Positions 15,080 through 24,308 of a stretch of DNA of 31,434 bases are shown here, one piece after another (the first letter of the stretch is position 1; each line of letters opens with the position of its first letter). The notes beneath the pieces were generated by a model that had not been told where the DNA came from, did no database searches, and saw only the letters and a list, made by a program, of their open reading frames with translations. A program made the position numbers and the translations under genes. The DNA is from Ectothiorhodospiraceae bacterium (GTDB lineage Bacteria > Pseudomonadota > Gammaproteobacteria > Thiohalomonadales > Thiohalomonadaceae): positions 1 through 31,434 of the forward strand of contig SLDE01000196.1 of assembly GCA_007125455.1 (NCBI GenBank). The letters run 5' to 3'.

Positions 15080-16228
15080 TTATCTTTTTACCCAGCTTAT
15101 CGGATCCACCGGTCGACCGTTGCGACGGATCTCGAAGTATAGACTGCTGCGCCGGTCGGGGCCGCTGTCGCCAACGGTGGCGATCAGCTCGTCGCGCATT
15201 ACCCAGTCGCCCACCTCCTTGAGCAGGGCCTGGTTGTGGCCGTAGAGGGTCATAAAGCCGTCACCGTGGTCGATGATCAGCAACATGCCGTAGCCGCGCA
15301 TCCAGTCGGCGAAGGCGACGCGACCGTGGGAAACAGCGCGTACCTCGCTGCCTTCGTTGGCACCGATGCGGATCCCCTGCCAGCGCAGGCCTCGCTCGTT
15401 GCGCGCGCTGCCAAAGCTGGCGATCACGCGCCCACGGGTGGGCATGCTCATTTGGCCGCGCTGGGAGGCGAAGCTCTGGGTGCCGATATCCTTGGGAATG
15501 TCGTCCAGTGCCTCGACCAGGGCGCGGATCAGCTCGGCCAGCTGTTCCTCGTCCTGCTGCATGCTGCTCAGTTGCTGATCCTGATCCTGCAGCTCGTCCT
15601 CCAGTTGGCGCATGGCCTGCTGGCGCGTCTGGGTGCTCTTTTCCAGGGCCTGGCGTTCCTGTTCACGTTCGTTGCGCAGGCGGCGCAGCCGCTGTAGCTC
15701 TTCATCCAGGCTGGCGCGGACCGCCTCCAGCTCGCCGATGATCTCGCTCAGTTCGGCGATTTGCTCGGTGCGCGCCTTGTTGAGGTAGTCGTAGTAGGTC
15801 ATTACCCGCCCGACGGTGGCGGGGTTTTCCTGGTTGAGCAGGATCTTGAGGGTCTCCTGTCGGCCCATGGCGTAGGCGGCGCGTACCTGACCGGCGAGGT
15901 GGTCGCGTTGGCTGTGCAGGGTTTGCAGGAGGATCTGCTGGCGCTCGCGCAGCTGATCGACGCGCCCCTGCACATCGCCCACAGAGCCGTCGAGCTGGCG
16001 GATATTGCGATTGATGCGACTGATCGCCTGCTCGCTCTCACGTAGCTCCTTGTGTAAGCGATCGTGGCGGGTACGCACGCGCTGCATCTGTTGTTGCAGC
16101 GTGCTGATGCTCTCTCGTAGCTGGCGCAGCTCGGCTTCCTTGAGCTGGCGCTCGCTGGCCGCATGGAGCGGGGCACTGAGCAGGGGCAGCAGCAGCGCGA
16201 GCAGCAGCCAGCGTGAGGGCAAAGGCAA
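15080..16228 (-). CDS. envC: Murein hydrolase activator EnvC
   Basis: A 382-residue periplasmic protein: signal peptide (about 1-24), two long coiled-coil stretches (about 25-115 and 135-225, rich in Gln, Arg, Glu and Leu) and a C-terminal LytM/M23 domain (about 255-378). The LytM domain is degenerate: the HxxxD part of the zinc site is replaced (QGIRIGANEGSEV), although the LYGHN histidine remains. This matches EnvC, which activates the septal amidases rather than cutting peptidoglycan itself. No ATG is available near the signal peptide; the start is a TTG at 16228, with AAGAGGAA upstream and only 2 bases after the gpmI stop. Confidence 0.93.
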   Translation of the reverse strand: MPLPSRWLLLALLLPLLSAPLHAASERQLKEAELRQLRESISTLQQQMQRVRTRHDRLHKELRESEQAISRINRNIRQLDGSVGDVQGRVDQLRERQQILLQTLHSQRDHLAGQVRAAYAMGRQETLKILLNQENPATVGRVMTYYDYLNKARTEQIAELSEIIGELEAVRASLDEELQRLRRLRNEREQERQALEKSTQTRQQAMRQLEDELQDQDQQLSSMQQDEEQLAELIRALVEALDDIPKDIGTQSFASQRGQMSMPTRGRVIASFGSARNERGLRWQGIRIGANEGSEVRAVSHGRVAFADWMRGYGMLLIIDHGDGFMTLYGHNQALLKEVGDWVMRDELIATVGDSGPDRRSSLYFEIRRNGRPVDPISWVKR

Positions 16229-16230
16229 GG

Positions 16231-17802
16231 TTATTCCTCTTCTTCCTCGCCGGGCTTGCGCAGCAGGCTGTGGCCATTCATCTCGTTGGGTTGCTTGATC
16301 CCCAGCAGGTAGAGCATGGTGGGGGCAATGTCGGCGAGCGTGCCGCCGCCTAGCATTTGCAGCTCCCGTTCACCGGCGTAGATCAAGGGCACCGGGTTGG
16401 AGGTATGGGCGGTGTGGGCCTGACCGGTGTCTTCACCACGCATTTGCTCGGCATTGCCGTGGTCGGCGGTGATCAGCATCTCGCCATCCTGGCGGTGGAT
16501 GGCCTTGCGCACCCGATCCAGGCAGCCGTCGATCAGCTCCAGCGCCGCTACGGTGGCCTCCATGTTGCCGGTGTGGCCAACCATGTCGGCGTTGGCGTAG
16601 TTGCAGATGATCACATCGTACGTACCGCTCTCGATCGCCTCTACCAGTTTGTCGGTCACCTCTACCGCGCTCATTTCGGGCTGCTGGTCGTAGGTGGGTA
16701 CCTGGGGAGAGGGGATGAGGATGCGATCCTCGCCCTCGAAGGGCTCTTCGCGCCCGCCGTTGAAGAAGAAGGTAACGTGGGCGTATTTTTCGGTCTCGGC
16801 GATGCGCAGTTGGCTCATCCCCAGGTTGGACAGTACCTCGCCCAGCACATTGGTCAGGCGCTCCGGGGGAAAGGCGACCGGGATGGTGTAGTCGGCGTTG
16901 TATTCGGTCAGGCTGACGAACATCCCCAGCTGCGGTTTTTTGTTACGCTCGAAGGCGTCGAAGTCCTCTTCGATGAAGGGGCGGGTGATCTGGCGGGCGC
17001 GATCGGAGCGGTAGTTCATGAAGACGATCACGTCACCATCCTCCACACAGGCCAGCTCCGCACCGGGCGGCTGGATGGAGGTGGCCTGGACGAATTCGTC
17101 GGTCTCGCCACGGGCGTAGGCCATTTCCAGTCCGGCGAGGGCGTCCTTGGCGACGAACTCGGTCTTGCAGCCGGTGATCAGGTCGTAGGCGGCCTGGATC
17201 CGCGGCCAGCGGTGGTCGCGATCCATCGCAAAGAAGCGCCCGATGATGGAGGCGATGCGCCCCCCGCCGATCTCGTCGCACACGGCCTGCAACTTGCTGA
17301 GGGATTCCGCCGCACTCTTGGGCGGGGTGTCGCGCCCATCGAGGAAGGCGTGTACGTAGACCTTCTTTGCGCCACGCTCCACCGCCAGTTTGACCATGGC
17401 ATGAATGTGGTTTTCGTGGCTGTGTACCCCGCCGGGGGAGAGCAGGCCGAGGATATGCACCGCCTTGTCGTCACCCACGGCATGGTCCACGGCCTCGGTG
17501 AGGGTGGCGTTGCTATAGAAGGAGCCGGTCTTTACCGAACGGCTGACACGGGTGAACTCCTGGTAGACTACCCGCCCGGCACCGAGGTTGAGGTGGCCAA
17601 CCTCGGAGTTGCCCATCTGGCCGCCCGGCAGGCCCACCTCGGCACCGGAACAGCGCACCAGACTGTGTGGATAGTGTGACCACAAGGCGTCCCATACCGG
17701 GGTCTTGGCGGCAGTGATGGCGTTGTAGTGGCTGTTTTCACTGTATCCCCAACCATCGAGGATACACAGCAGCAGCGGGCGGTGACGGGCGAGTGGTGGC
17801 AT
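16231..17802 (-). CDS. gpmI: 2,3-bisphosphoglycerate-independent phosphoglycerate mutase
   Basis: GpmI interconverts 3- and 2-phosphoglycerate in glycolysis and gluconeogenesis, using two manganese ions and a phosphoserine intermediate. The 523-residue product begins with the metal-binding LLCILDGWGYS (D16). GGQMGNSEVGHLNLGAGR puts the catalytic serine at S66. HSHENHIHA-like, FLDGRDTPP and ITADHGNAE segments complete the alkaline-phosphatase-superfamily site. Length is normal. It heads a leftward operon with envC, ctpA and the deacetylase, and is divergent from the ArsR regulator across an AT-rich gap. Confidence 0.97.
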   Translation of the reverse strand: MPPLARHRPLLLCILDGWGYSENSHYNAITAAKTPVWDALWSHYPHSLVRCSGAEVGLPGGQMGNSEVGHLNLGAGRVVYQEFTRVSRSVKTGSFYSNATLTEAVDHAVGDDKAVHILGLLSPGGVHSHENHIHAMVKLAVERGAKKVYVHAFLDGRDTPPKSAAESLSKLQAVCDEIGGGRIASIIGRFFAMDRDHRWPRIQAAYDLITGCKTEFVAKDALAGLEMAYARGETDEFVQATSIQPPGAELACVEDGDVIVFMNYRSDRARQITRPFIEEDFDAFERNKKPQLGMFVSLTEYNADYTIPVAFPPERLTNVLGEVLSNLGMSQLRIAETEKYAHVTFFFNGGREEPFEGEDRILIPSPQVPTYDQQPEMSAVEVTDKLVEAIESGTYDVIICNYANADMVGHTGNMEATVAALELIDGCLDRVRKAIHRQDGEMLITADHGNAEQMRGEDTGQAHTAHTSNPVPLIYAGERELQMLGGGTLADIAPTMLYLLGIKQPNEMNGHSLLRKPGEEEEE

Positions 17803-17947
17803 ATTTGTATCAATTCCTGTTTACAAAGTAGTGAAAATCACTTCTCAAAGAATGTATTATTGTATATTGTTTTGCTGATATTGGCAGTTTTCAAGCAAGC
17901 TGCCGCTTAGCCGAACGACATTTTACCCCACAGAATTGGATGAAGAT
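17803..17947. promoter_or_regulatory. AT-rich divergent promoter region gpmI / ArsR regulator
   Basis: This 145-base gap is much more AT-rich than its surroundings. It contains a perfect interrupted inverted repeat AGTGA-AAA-TCACT at 17830-17842, a plausible operator for the adjacent ArsR-type protein. Several TATA-like hexamers follow (TATTAT 17855-17860, TATATT 17863-17868), so exact promoters cannot be fixed. A second short inverted repeat (GGCAG/CTGCC) lies near 17884-17904. Confidence 0.45.
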
Positions 17948-18268
17948 ATGTCTGAGCAAGAAGAAGATATGGGTCTGATGAAGCGCGATGAGGACATTGA
18001 ACGCGCTTCTCGCTCCCTCAAGGCGATGTCACACCCGTTGCGCCTGAAGATCCTTTGCACCCTTGGGGCGCAGGAGGTGAGTGTACAAGACATCGTGGAT
18101 CGGGTGGGTACCTCGCAGAGCAATATCTCCCAGCACCTTGCCATTCTGCGTGACAAGGGTATCCTGTCTTCGCGTAAGGACGCCAATCGCGTCTATTACA
18201 AGGTGGTCGATGCACGTACCCTGCAATTGATCAGCATGATGCGTAATGTTTTTTGCACGACCCTGTGA
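17948..18268 (+). CDS. ArsR-family regulator with SqrR/BigR-type cysteine pair
   Basis: A 106-residue winged-helix repressor. After an acidic N-terminus (1-20) comes the ArsR core SHPLRLKILCTLG, a recognition helix SQSNISQHLAILRDKG and the wing SSRKDANRVYYKV. It lacks the ELCVCDL metal box of ArsR/SmtB. It has exactly two cysteines, C37 and C103, 66 residues apart; from memory SqrR (C41/C107) and BigR (C42/C108) use a pair with that same spacing to form a polysulfide bridge. A thiol/persulfide sensor is therefore likely, by inference. It lies just upstream of rhodanese, glutaredoxin and thioredoxin genes. The ATG at 17948 is preferred over a TTG at 17936. Confidence 0.9.
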   Translation: MSEQEEDMGLMKRDEDIERASRSLKAMSHPLRLKILCTLGAQEVSVQDIVDRVGTSQSNISQHLAILRDKGILSSRKDANRVYYKVVDARTLQLISMMRNVFCTTL

Positions 18269-18283
18269 TGCCCCGCGCATCAC
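18265..18283 (+). terminator. Hairpin over the ArsR stop codon
   Basis: GTGATGC (18265-18271) pairs perfectly with GCATCAC (18277-18283) around 5 bases and overlaps the TGA stop. No T-run follows, so it may slow transcription, protect the upstream message or be an operator for the rhodanese gene rather than a full terminator. Confidence 0.35.
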
Positions 18284-18324
18284 TACACCCCAGACTATAG
18301 CTTACAAGGCCCCGCTTGCTACCC

Positions 18325-18777
18325 ATGTCACAGTATATTGAGTTCATGACCAATCGCTGGGAGTTGTTCCTGGCCCTCGCCATCATCCTTATCATGCTGT
18401 TTGGCGGAGGGATCCTGCGTCGCCTCAAGGGCTACAAAGAGATCGATGTCAGCCAGGCGGTACTAATGCTCAACCACCACGATGCGGTGATCGTCGATGT
18501 GCGTGATGATAACGAGGTTGCGCAGGGGCATATCATCGATGCAATCCACATCCCGCTGGGCAAGCTGGCCGAGCGCATCGGTGAGCTGGAGCAGTACAAG
18601 GATCGCGAGGTGATCGTCAACTGCCGCAGTGGGCACCGCTCGGCCAGTGGCTGCGGTCGACTGCGCAAAGAGGGCTTTGAGAAGGTCTACAATCTCAAGG
18701 GCGGCATCATGGCCTGGCAGAGCGCCAACCTGCCGCTAAAAAAACCAGGCAAGAGCAAAAAACGCAAAGAAAAGTGA
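18325..18777 (+). CDS. yibN: Membrane-anchored rhodanese-like sulfurtransferase (YibN-like)
   Basis: A 150-residue protein with one N-terminal membrane helix (about 12-30, LFLALAIILIMLFGGG) and a single rhodanese domain (about 40-138). The active-site loop is C100-RSGHRS, the normal six-residue rhodanese loop, and VIVDVRDDNEVAQGHI is the conserved CH2-like motif. It ends in a Lys-rich tail. Such proteins move sulfane sulfur; the orientation (basic residues after the helix) places the domain in the cytoplasm. YibN precedes grxC-secB-gpsA in many gammaproteobacteria. The ATG at 18325 is preferred over a TTG at 18316. Confidence 0.92.
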   Translation: MSQYIEFMTNRWELFLALAIILIMLFGGGILRRLKGYKEIDVSQAVLMLNHHDAVIVDVRDDNEVAQGHIIDAIHIPLGKLAERIGELEQYKDREVIVNCRSGHRSASGCGRLRKEGFEKVYNLKGGIMAWQSANLPLKKPGKSKKRKEK

Positions 18778-18789
18778 GGGGAGATCACC

Positions 18790-19050
18790 ATGCCACAAGT
18801 CACCATGTACACCACCGCCAGCTGCCCATTCTGTATCCGGGCGCGCAACCTGCTGGATAAGAAGGGCGTTGGCTATACCGACATCCGCATCGACGAAAAG
18901 CCCGAGCTGCGCCCCGAGATGGAGCGCCTGAGCGGCGGCGTGACCTCGGTGCCGCAGATCTTTATCGACGACTTTCACGTCGGCGGTTTCGATGAGCTCT
19001 CCGAGATGGCGATCGACGATGAGCTGGACAAGCGCCTGGGGCTTGCCTGA
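18790..19050 (+). CDS. grxC: Glutaredoxin 3
   Basis: An 86-residue glutaredoxin with the dithiol active site C12-P-F-C15, the cis-proline segment SVPQIFIDD and the GGFDEL glutathione-binding stretch. Glutaredoxins use glutathione to reduce protein disulfides and mixed disulfides in the cytoplasm. Length is typical of GrxC. A strong GAGGGGAG ribosome site lies 8 bases upstream, and the gap to the rhodanese gene is 12 bases, so they are co-transcribed. Confidence 0.96.
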   Translation: MPQVTMYTTASCPFCIRARNLLDKKGVGYTDIRIDEKPELRPEMERLSGGVTSVPQIFIDDFHVGGFDELSEMAIDDELDKRLGLA

Positions 19051-19063
19051 GCGATAGCACGCC

Positions 19064-19498
19064 ATGGCCGACCATCTGCACATCGTCTGCCCCCACTGTC
19101 ACAGCACCAACCGACTGCCTTCCGCGCGGTTGCAAGCTGGTGGCCGTTGCGGTCGCTGCAAGCAGCGGCTGTTCCTCGGCCAGCCGCTGGAGCTGAGTCA
19201 GGGCAACTTCGCCCGCCACCTGCAAAACAGTGACATCCCCCTGCTGGTCGACTTCTGGGCCCCCTGGTGCGGCCCCTGCAAGATGATGGCTCCGGTCTTT
19301 GCCCAGGCCGCCGCACAGCTGGAGCCGAAGCTGCGTCTGGCCAAGGTGAACACCGAGGTCGAGCAGGGCCTGGCGGCGCAGTACAATATCCGCAGCATCC
19401 CCACCCTGCTACTGTTTCGACAGGGGCGGGAGGTGGAGCGTCTGGCCGGTGCGATGGATCTGCAGAACTTGCTGGCCTGGGTCAACAGCCGGGTCTGA
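19064..19498 (+). CDS. trxC: Thioredoxin 2 with N-terminal zinc finger
   Basis: A 144-residue TrxC-type thioredoxin: an N-terminal zinc ribbon with C9-x2-C12 and C29-x2-C32, then a thioredoxin domain with W-C69-G-P-C72 and the cis-proline in RSIPTLLLFRQG. TrxC is a cytoplasmic disulfide reductase that in E. coli is induced by oxidative stress. It lies 13 bases after grxC and 42 before secB. In the classic yibN-grxC-secB order this gene is absent, so its presence is a local addition that puts a second thiol reductase beside the rhodanese and the cysteine-bearing ArsR regulator. Confidence 0.95.
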   Translation: MADHLHIVCPHCHSTNRLPSARLQAGGRCGRCKQRLFLGQPLELSQGNFARHLQNSDIPLLVDFWAPWCGPCKMMAPVFAQAAAQLEPKLRLAKVNTEVEQGLAAQYNIRSIPTLLLFRQGREVERLAGAMDLQNLLAWVNSRV

Positions 19499-19540
19499 GC
19501 CCTCCAAATACCAACACCCCAACCAAAAACAGGAATCACC

Positions 19541-20029
19541 ATGAGTGAGAATAACGCCGCCGCCGAGCAGCAGGGACCGAACTTTGCTATTCAGCGCATC
19601 TACACCAAAGACCTTTCCTTCGAGGCACCCAACACCCCCGCCGTGTTTACCGAAAAGTGGGAGCCCCAGACCAGTGTCGACCTCAACTCTGCCGCCAACC
19701 TGATCAGCGAAGGGGTCTACGAGGTGGAGCTGAGCATCACCGTCACCGCCAAGCTGGGCGAAAAGACTGCCTACCTGATTGAGGTCAAGCAGGCAGGGAT
19801 CTTCGGTATCAGCGGCTTTAGCGAAAGCGATCTCGGCGCGATGCTGCACAGCTACTGCCCGAATATCCTCTTCCCCTACGTGCGTGAGGTGATCACCGAT
19901 GTGGTAACCAAGGGCAGCTTCCCGCAGATGCTGCTGGCACCGATCAACTTTGACGCCCTCTACGCCCAGCACCTGCAGCAGCAACAGCCGCAGGCCGAGG
20001 GCGGGCAGGACGGGGCGACCAGCCACTAA
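19541..20029 (+). CDS. secB: Protein-export chaperone SecB
   Basis: SecB is a tetrameric cytoplasmic chaperone that keeps preproteins unfolded for SecA. The 162-residue product has the family motifs FAIQRIYTKDLSFEAPN, the KWEPQ segment, AYLIEVKQAGIF and YPNVREVITD-like FPYVREVITDVV, followed by the FPQMLLAPINFDALY C-terminal helix and a Gln/Gly-rich tail. An AGGA lies 6 bases before the ATG. The stop shares one base with the gpsA start. Confidence 0.98.
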   Translation: MSENNAAAEQQGPNFAIQRIYTKDLSFEAPNTPAVFTEKWEPQTSVDLNSAANLISEGVYEVELSITVTAKLGEKTAYLIEVKQAGIFGISGFSESDLGAMLHSYCPNILFPYVREVITDVVTKGSFPQMLLAPINFDALYAQHLQQQQPQAEGGQDGATSH

Positions 20030-21024
20030 TGCGCCAAGTCAGCGTGTTGGGTGCCGGCTCCTGGGGCACCGCCCTGGCGATGCAGCTGGCGCGCAACGGT
20101 AATCGTGTCAGCCTGTGGGGGCGGGATGCCGCAGCGCTGGCAACGATGGCCCAGGCGCGCAGCAATGAGCGCTACCTTCCAGGGCTTCGCCTCCCCGATG
20201 GGATCGAACCCGAGCCGGATCTGGCCACCGCCGTAGGCCGTGCCGAGCTGCTGCTGGTGGTCGTACCCAGCCATGCCTTTCGTTCCACCCTGCGCCAGGT
20301 GCTGCCTCACCTCAAAGAAAGCACCCAACTCGCCTGGGCCACCAAGGGGCTGGAGCCCGGCAGCCGCAAGTTGTTGCATCAGGTCTTTGCCGAGGAGCTG
20401 GGCGAGCGCCCCAGTGCGGTGGTCTCCGGCCCGACCTTCGCTGGCGAGCTGGCCAGGGGCTTGCCCACCGCCGTGACCGTGGCCTCACTCGATGCACCCA
20501 CCGCGCAGGCCTTTGTCGCGGCGCTGCATGGCGGGGTATTCCGCGCCTATACCAACGATGACATGGTGGGGGTCGAGCTGGGCGGTGCCTGCAAAAACGT
20601 GTTGGCGATTGCCGCCGGGGCCGCCGACGGGCTGGGCTTTGGCGCCAATACCCGCGCCGCCCTGATCACCCGTGGGCTGGCAGAGATGATGCGTCTGGGG
20701 GCCAGCCTCGGCGGTCAGCCGGAGACCTTCATGGGCCTGGCCGGCCTGGGTGACCTGGTACTGACCTGTACCGATGACCAGTCCCGAAACCGTCGTCTGG
20801 GGCTGGCGCTGGGGCGTGGGGAAGGCCTGGATGAGGCCTTGGTGCAGATTGCTCAGGCAGTGGAGGGGGTCAAGAGCGCCCCGGAGATCGGCCAACTGGC
20901 GCGTCAGCAGGGGGTCGAGATGCCGATCACCGAACAGGTATGCCGTGTGCTGCGCGGCGAGTGTAGCGCCCAGGCGGCGGTAGAGGCCTTGCTGGGGCGG
21001 GAGCCCAAGGCCGAAAGCCATTGA
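20029..21024 (+). CDS. gpsA: NAD(P)-dependent glycerol-3-phosphate dehydrogenase
   Basis: GpsA reduces dihydroxyacetone phosphate to sn-glycerol-3-phosphate for phospholipid synthesis. The 331-residue product begins with the Rossmann motif VLGAGSWGTALA and has ATKGLEPGSRKL, SGPTFAGELARG and GVELGGACKNVLAIAAGAADGLGFG, whose lysine is catalytic. GLGDLVLTCTDDQSRNRRLG is also present. Length is normal. It overlaps secB by one base and trmL by four, so secB-gpsA-trmL are tightly coupled. Confidence 0.98.
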   Translation: MRQVSVLGAGSWGTALAMQLARNGNRVSLWGRDAAALATMAQARSNERYLPGLRLPDGIEPEPDLATAVGRAELLLVVVPSHAFRSTLRQVLPHLKESTQLAWATKGLEPGSRKLLHQVFAEELGERPSAVVSGPTFAGELARGLPTAVTVASLDAPTAQAFVAALHGGVFRAYTNDDMVGVELGGACKNVLAIAAGAADGLGFGANTRAALITRGLAEMMRLGASLGGQPETFMGLAGLGDLVLTCTDDQSRNRRLGLALGRGEGLDEALVQIAQAVEGVKSAPEIGQLARQQGVEMPITEQVCRVLRGECSAQAAVEALLGREPKAESH

Positions 21025-21476
21025 TCCAGGTAGTGCTCTACGAGCCGGAGATCCCCCCCAATACCGGCAACATCATACGGCTATGTGCCAATACCGGTGC
21101 CGAACTGCACCTGATCGGCCCGCTGGGCTTTGAGCTGGATGACAAGCGTCTACGCCGCGCCGGGTTGGACTACCATGAATATGCGCAGCTGAAGCTGCAC
21201 GCGAGCCTGGAGGCCTATCTGGAACAGGCCCAGCCCAGGCGATTATTCGCCTGCACCACCAAGGGGCGACAACTGCATAGCGAGGCGGGCTATCGGGCCG
21301 GTGATGCGCTGCTGTTTGGCCCCGAGAGTCGCGGCCTGCCCGACGCCGTGCTGGCACAGATCCCCACCGCACAGTGGCTGCGCCTTCCGATGCTGCCCCA
21401 CAGCCGTAGCCTCAACCTCTCCAACGCGGCGGCGGTGTTTGTTTATGAGGCCTGGCGGCAGTTGGGTTTTGACTAG
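21021..21476 (+). CDS. trmL: tRNA (cytidine(34)-2'-O)-methyltransferase
   Basis: A 151-residue SPOUT-fold methyltransferase that methylates the wobble nucleotide of certain leucine tRNAs with S-adenosylmethionine. Motifs are EPEIPPNTGNIIRLCANTG at the start, LLFGPESRGLP, and RLPMLPHSRSLNLSNAAAVFVYE forming the deep trefoil knot. The start is a TTG at 21021 overlapping the gpsA stop; homology begins right there and no ATG precedes it in frame. trmL after gpsA is a common gammaproteobacterial order. Confidence 0.95.
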   Translation: MIQVVLYEPEIPPNTGNIIRLCANTGAELHLIGPLGFELDDKRLRRAGLDYHEYAQLKLHASLEAYLEQAQPRRLFACTTKGRQLHSEAGYRAGDALLFGPESRGLPDAVLAQIPTAQWLRLPMLPHSRSLNLSNAAAVFVYEAWRQLGFD

Positions 21477-21539
21477 GCGGAGCTTGTGCCGCACCACTGC
21501 TATCGAGTATCTTTTACCAAAAATGTGACGAGGATCTCA

Positions 21540-22505
<966 letters not shown>

Positions 22506-22556
22506 ACGGCGGGGCGGTAACTTTAAAATAATCAACAGACAATACAGGGTGGCTGC

Positions 22557-24308
22557 ATGATCCCGCGCAAGAAGATACGCATCGGCGACCTGCTGGTCGA
22601 GCACAAGATCATCTCCGAGGCCCAACTGCACCAGGCCCTTGGCGAGCAAAAGCGCAGCGGCCATAAGCTGGGGCGCACCCTGATCGAGCTGGGGATCATC
22701 AGCGAAGACCAGCTGCTGCAATTTCTCTCGCGTCAGTTGCAGCTCCCCTTTATCGACCTCAAGCACTACAAATACAACGCCGAGACGGTGCGCCGGGTGC
22801 CGGAGACCCTGGCGCGCCGTTACCGTGCCATTGCGCTGGACGACAGCCAGCCCAACCAGCTGTTGGTGGGGATGGCCGACCCCACCGACATCTTCGCCTA
22901 CGATGAACTGGCCAAGGTACTGAAGAGCGACCTGCGCCTGGCGGTGGTGCGCGAGTCGGATCTGCTGCGCACCATCGATGTGGTCTACCGCAAGACCGAG
23001 GAGATCTCCTCGCTGGCGGAGGAGCTGAGCGAAGAGCTCTCCGACAGCGATATCAAGATCGAGGACATGCTGCAGGGGGCCGATGTCAGTGATGCCCCGG
23101 TGGTTAAACTGTTGCAGTCACTGTTCGAGGATGCGGTGCAGGTGGGTGCCTCGGACATCCACATCGAGCCGGATGAACTGGTGTTGCGGATCCGCCAGCG
23201 AATCGACGGGGTGCTGCAGGAGCAGGTGATGAAGGAGAAGCGCATCGCCAACGCGGTGGTGTCGCGGCTCAAGCTGATGGCCGGGCTGGATATCTCCGAG
23301 CGACGCCTGCCTCAGGACGGGCGTTTCAATATGCGTGTCAAGGACCACAGCATCGACGTGCGCCTCTCCACCATGCCGATCCAGCATGGTGAGTCGGTGG
23401 TGATGCGTCTGCTGGATCAGTCCGGCGGCAGCCTCGATCTGGAAAAGATCGGCATGCCAGGGCCGATCCTCAACAGCTTTCGCCGGCATATCCACAAGCC
23501 CCATGGGATCGTACTGGTCACCGGCCCCACCGGTAGCGGCAAGACCACCACCCTCTACGGGGCGCTGAGTGAGCTAAACGCCCCGGAGAAGAAGATCATC
23601 ACCGTGGAAGACCCGGTGGAGTACCGTCTGCCGCGGATCAACCAGGTGCAGGTCAAGCCCAAGATCGGCCTGAACTTCGCCACGGTGCTGCGCACCGCTC
23701 TGCGCCAGGACCCGGACGTGGTACTGGTGGGGGAGATCCGCGATCAGGAGACCGCCGAGATCGCCCTGCGCGCGGCGATCACCGGCCATCTGGTGATGTC
23801 CACCCTGCATACCAACGATGCGATCTCCACCGCCATCCGCCTGATCGACATGGGGATCCCCGGCTTCATGGTGGCCACCGCGCTGGAGGCCATCGTCGCC
23901 CAGCGCCTAGTGCGGCGCATCTGCGATAGCTGCACGGAAGATTATCAGCCCAGCATACAGGAGCGTAACTGGCTGCTGGGCCAGCTACAGATCGACCCGG
24001 ATACCGTCAGCTTCAAGCGCGGGCGCGGCTGTCCACAGTGCAATAATACCGGCTACCGGGGACGGATCGGGGTGTTTGAATTGCTCGAATTGAGCGAACC
24101 GATGGCCGATGCGCTACGTCGTGAAGACACCGCCGCCTTCACCCGTGCCGCCCACCAGAACCCGGAGTTTCACACCCTGGCAGAGAATGCGCTCACCTTC
24201 GCCTTCAAGGGGGTGACCACCCTGGAAGAGGTGCTGCGGCTGGTCGGGGAGATCCCCGAGTTGTTGCCAGAGCCAGAGCAGATGGAAACATCAGAGGGTG
24301 AGGGCTGA
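22557..24308 (+). CDS. mshE: MshE/GspE-family assembly ATPase with MshEN c-di-GMP domain
   Basis: A 583-residue hexameric-type ATPase for type IV pilus or MSHA-like assembly. Residues 8-31 and 37-60 are two 24-residue copies of the MshEN c-di-GMP-binding motif (R/K-x-G start, final Gln), separated by the canonical 5 residues. The C-terminal ATPase has Walker A GPTGSGKTT (K329), an Asp box, Walker B VVLVGEIRDQETAE and HLVMSTLHTNDA. A tetracysteine zinc motif follows (CDSC and CPQC). Its stop shares a base region with the next gene's ATG. Other pilus genes (mshA, mshL, mshM, prepilin peptidase) are not in the window. Control by c-di-GMP is inferred from the motif. Confidence 0.93.
   Translation: MIPRKKIRIGDLLVEHKIISEAQLHQALGEQKRSGHKLGRTLIELGIISEDQLLQFLSRQLQLPFIDLKHYKYNAETVRRVPETLARRYRAIALDDSQPNQLLVGMADPTDIFAYDELAKVLKSDLRLAVVRESDLLRTIDVVYRKTEEISSLAEELSEELSDSDIKIEDMLQGADVSDAPVVKLLQSLFEDAVQVGASDIHIEPDELVLRIRQRIDGVLQEQVMKEKRIANAVVSRLKLMAGLDISERRLPQDGRFNMRVKDHSIDVRLSTMPIQHGESVVMRLLDQSGGSLDLEKIGMPGPILNSFRRHIHKPHGIVLVTGPTGSGKTTTLYGALSELNAPEKKIITVEDPVEYRLPRINQVQVKPKIGLNFATVLRTALRQDPDVVLVGEIRDQETAEIALRAAITGHLVMSTLHTNDAISTAIRLIDMGIPGFMVATALEAIVAQRLVRRICDSCTEDYQPSIQERNWLLGQLQIDPDTVSFKRGRGCPQCNNTGYRGRIGVFELLELSEPMADALRREDTAAFTRAAHQNPEFHTLAENALTFAFKGVTTLEEVLRLVGEIPELLPEPEQMETSEGEG

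Noticed and set aside
16357..17679. 440-codon plus-strand frame opposite gpmI
   Set aside because: Shadow of GpmI, which has all catalytic motifs; the antisense product shows no recognisable motif and no good start.
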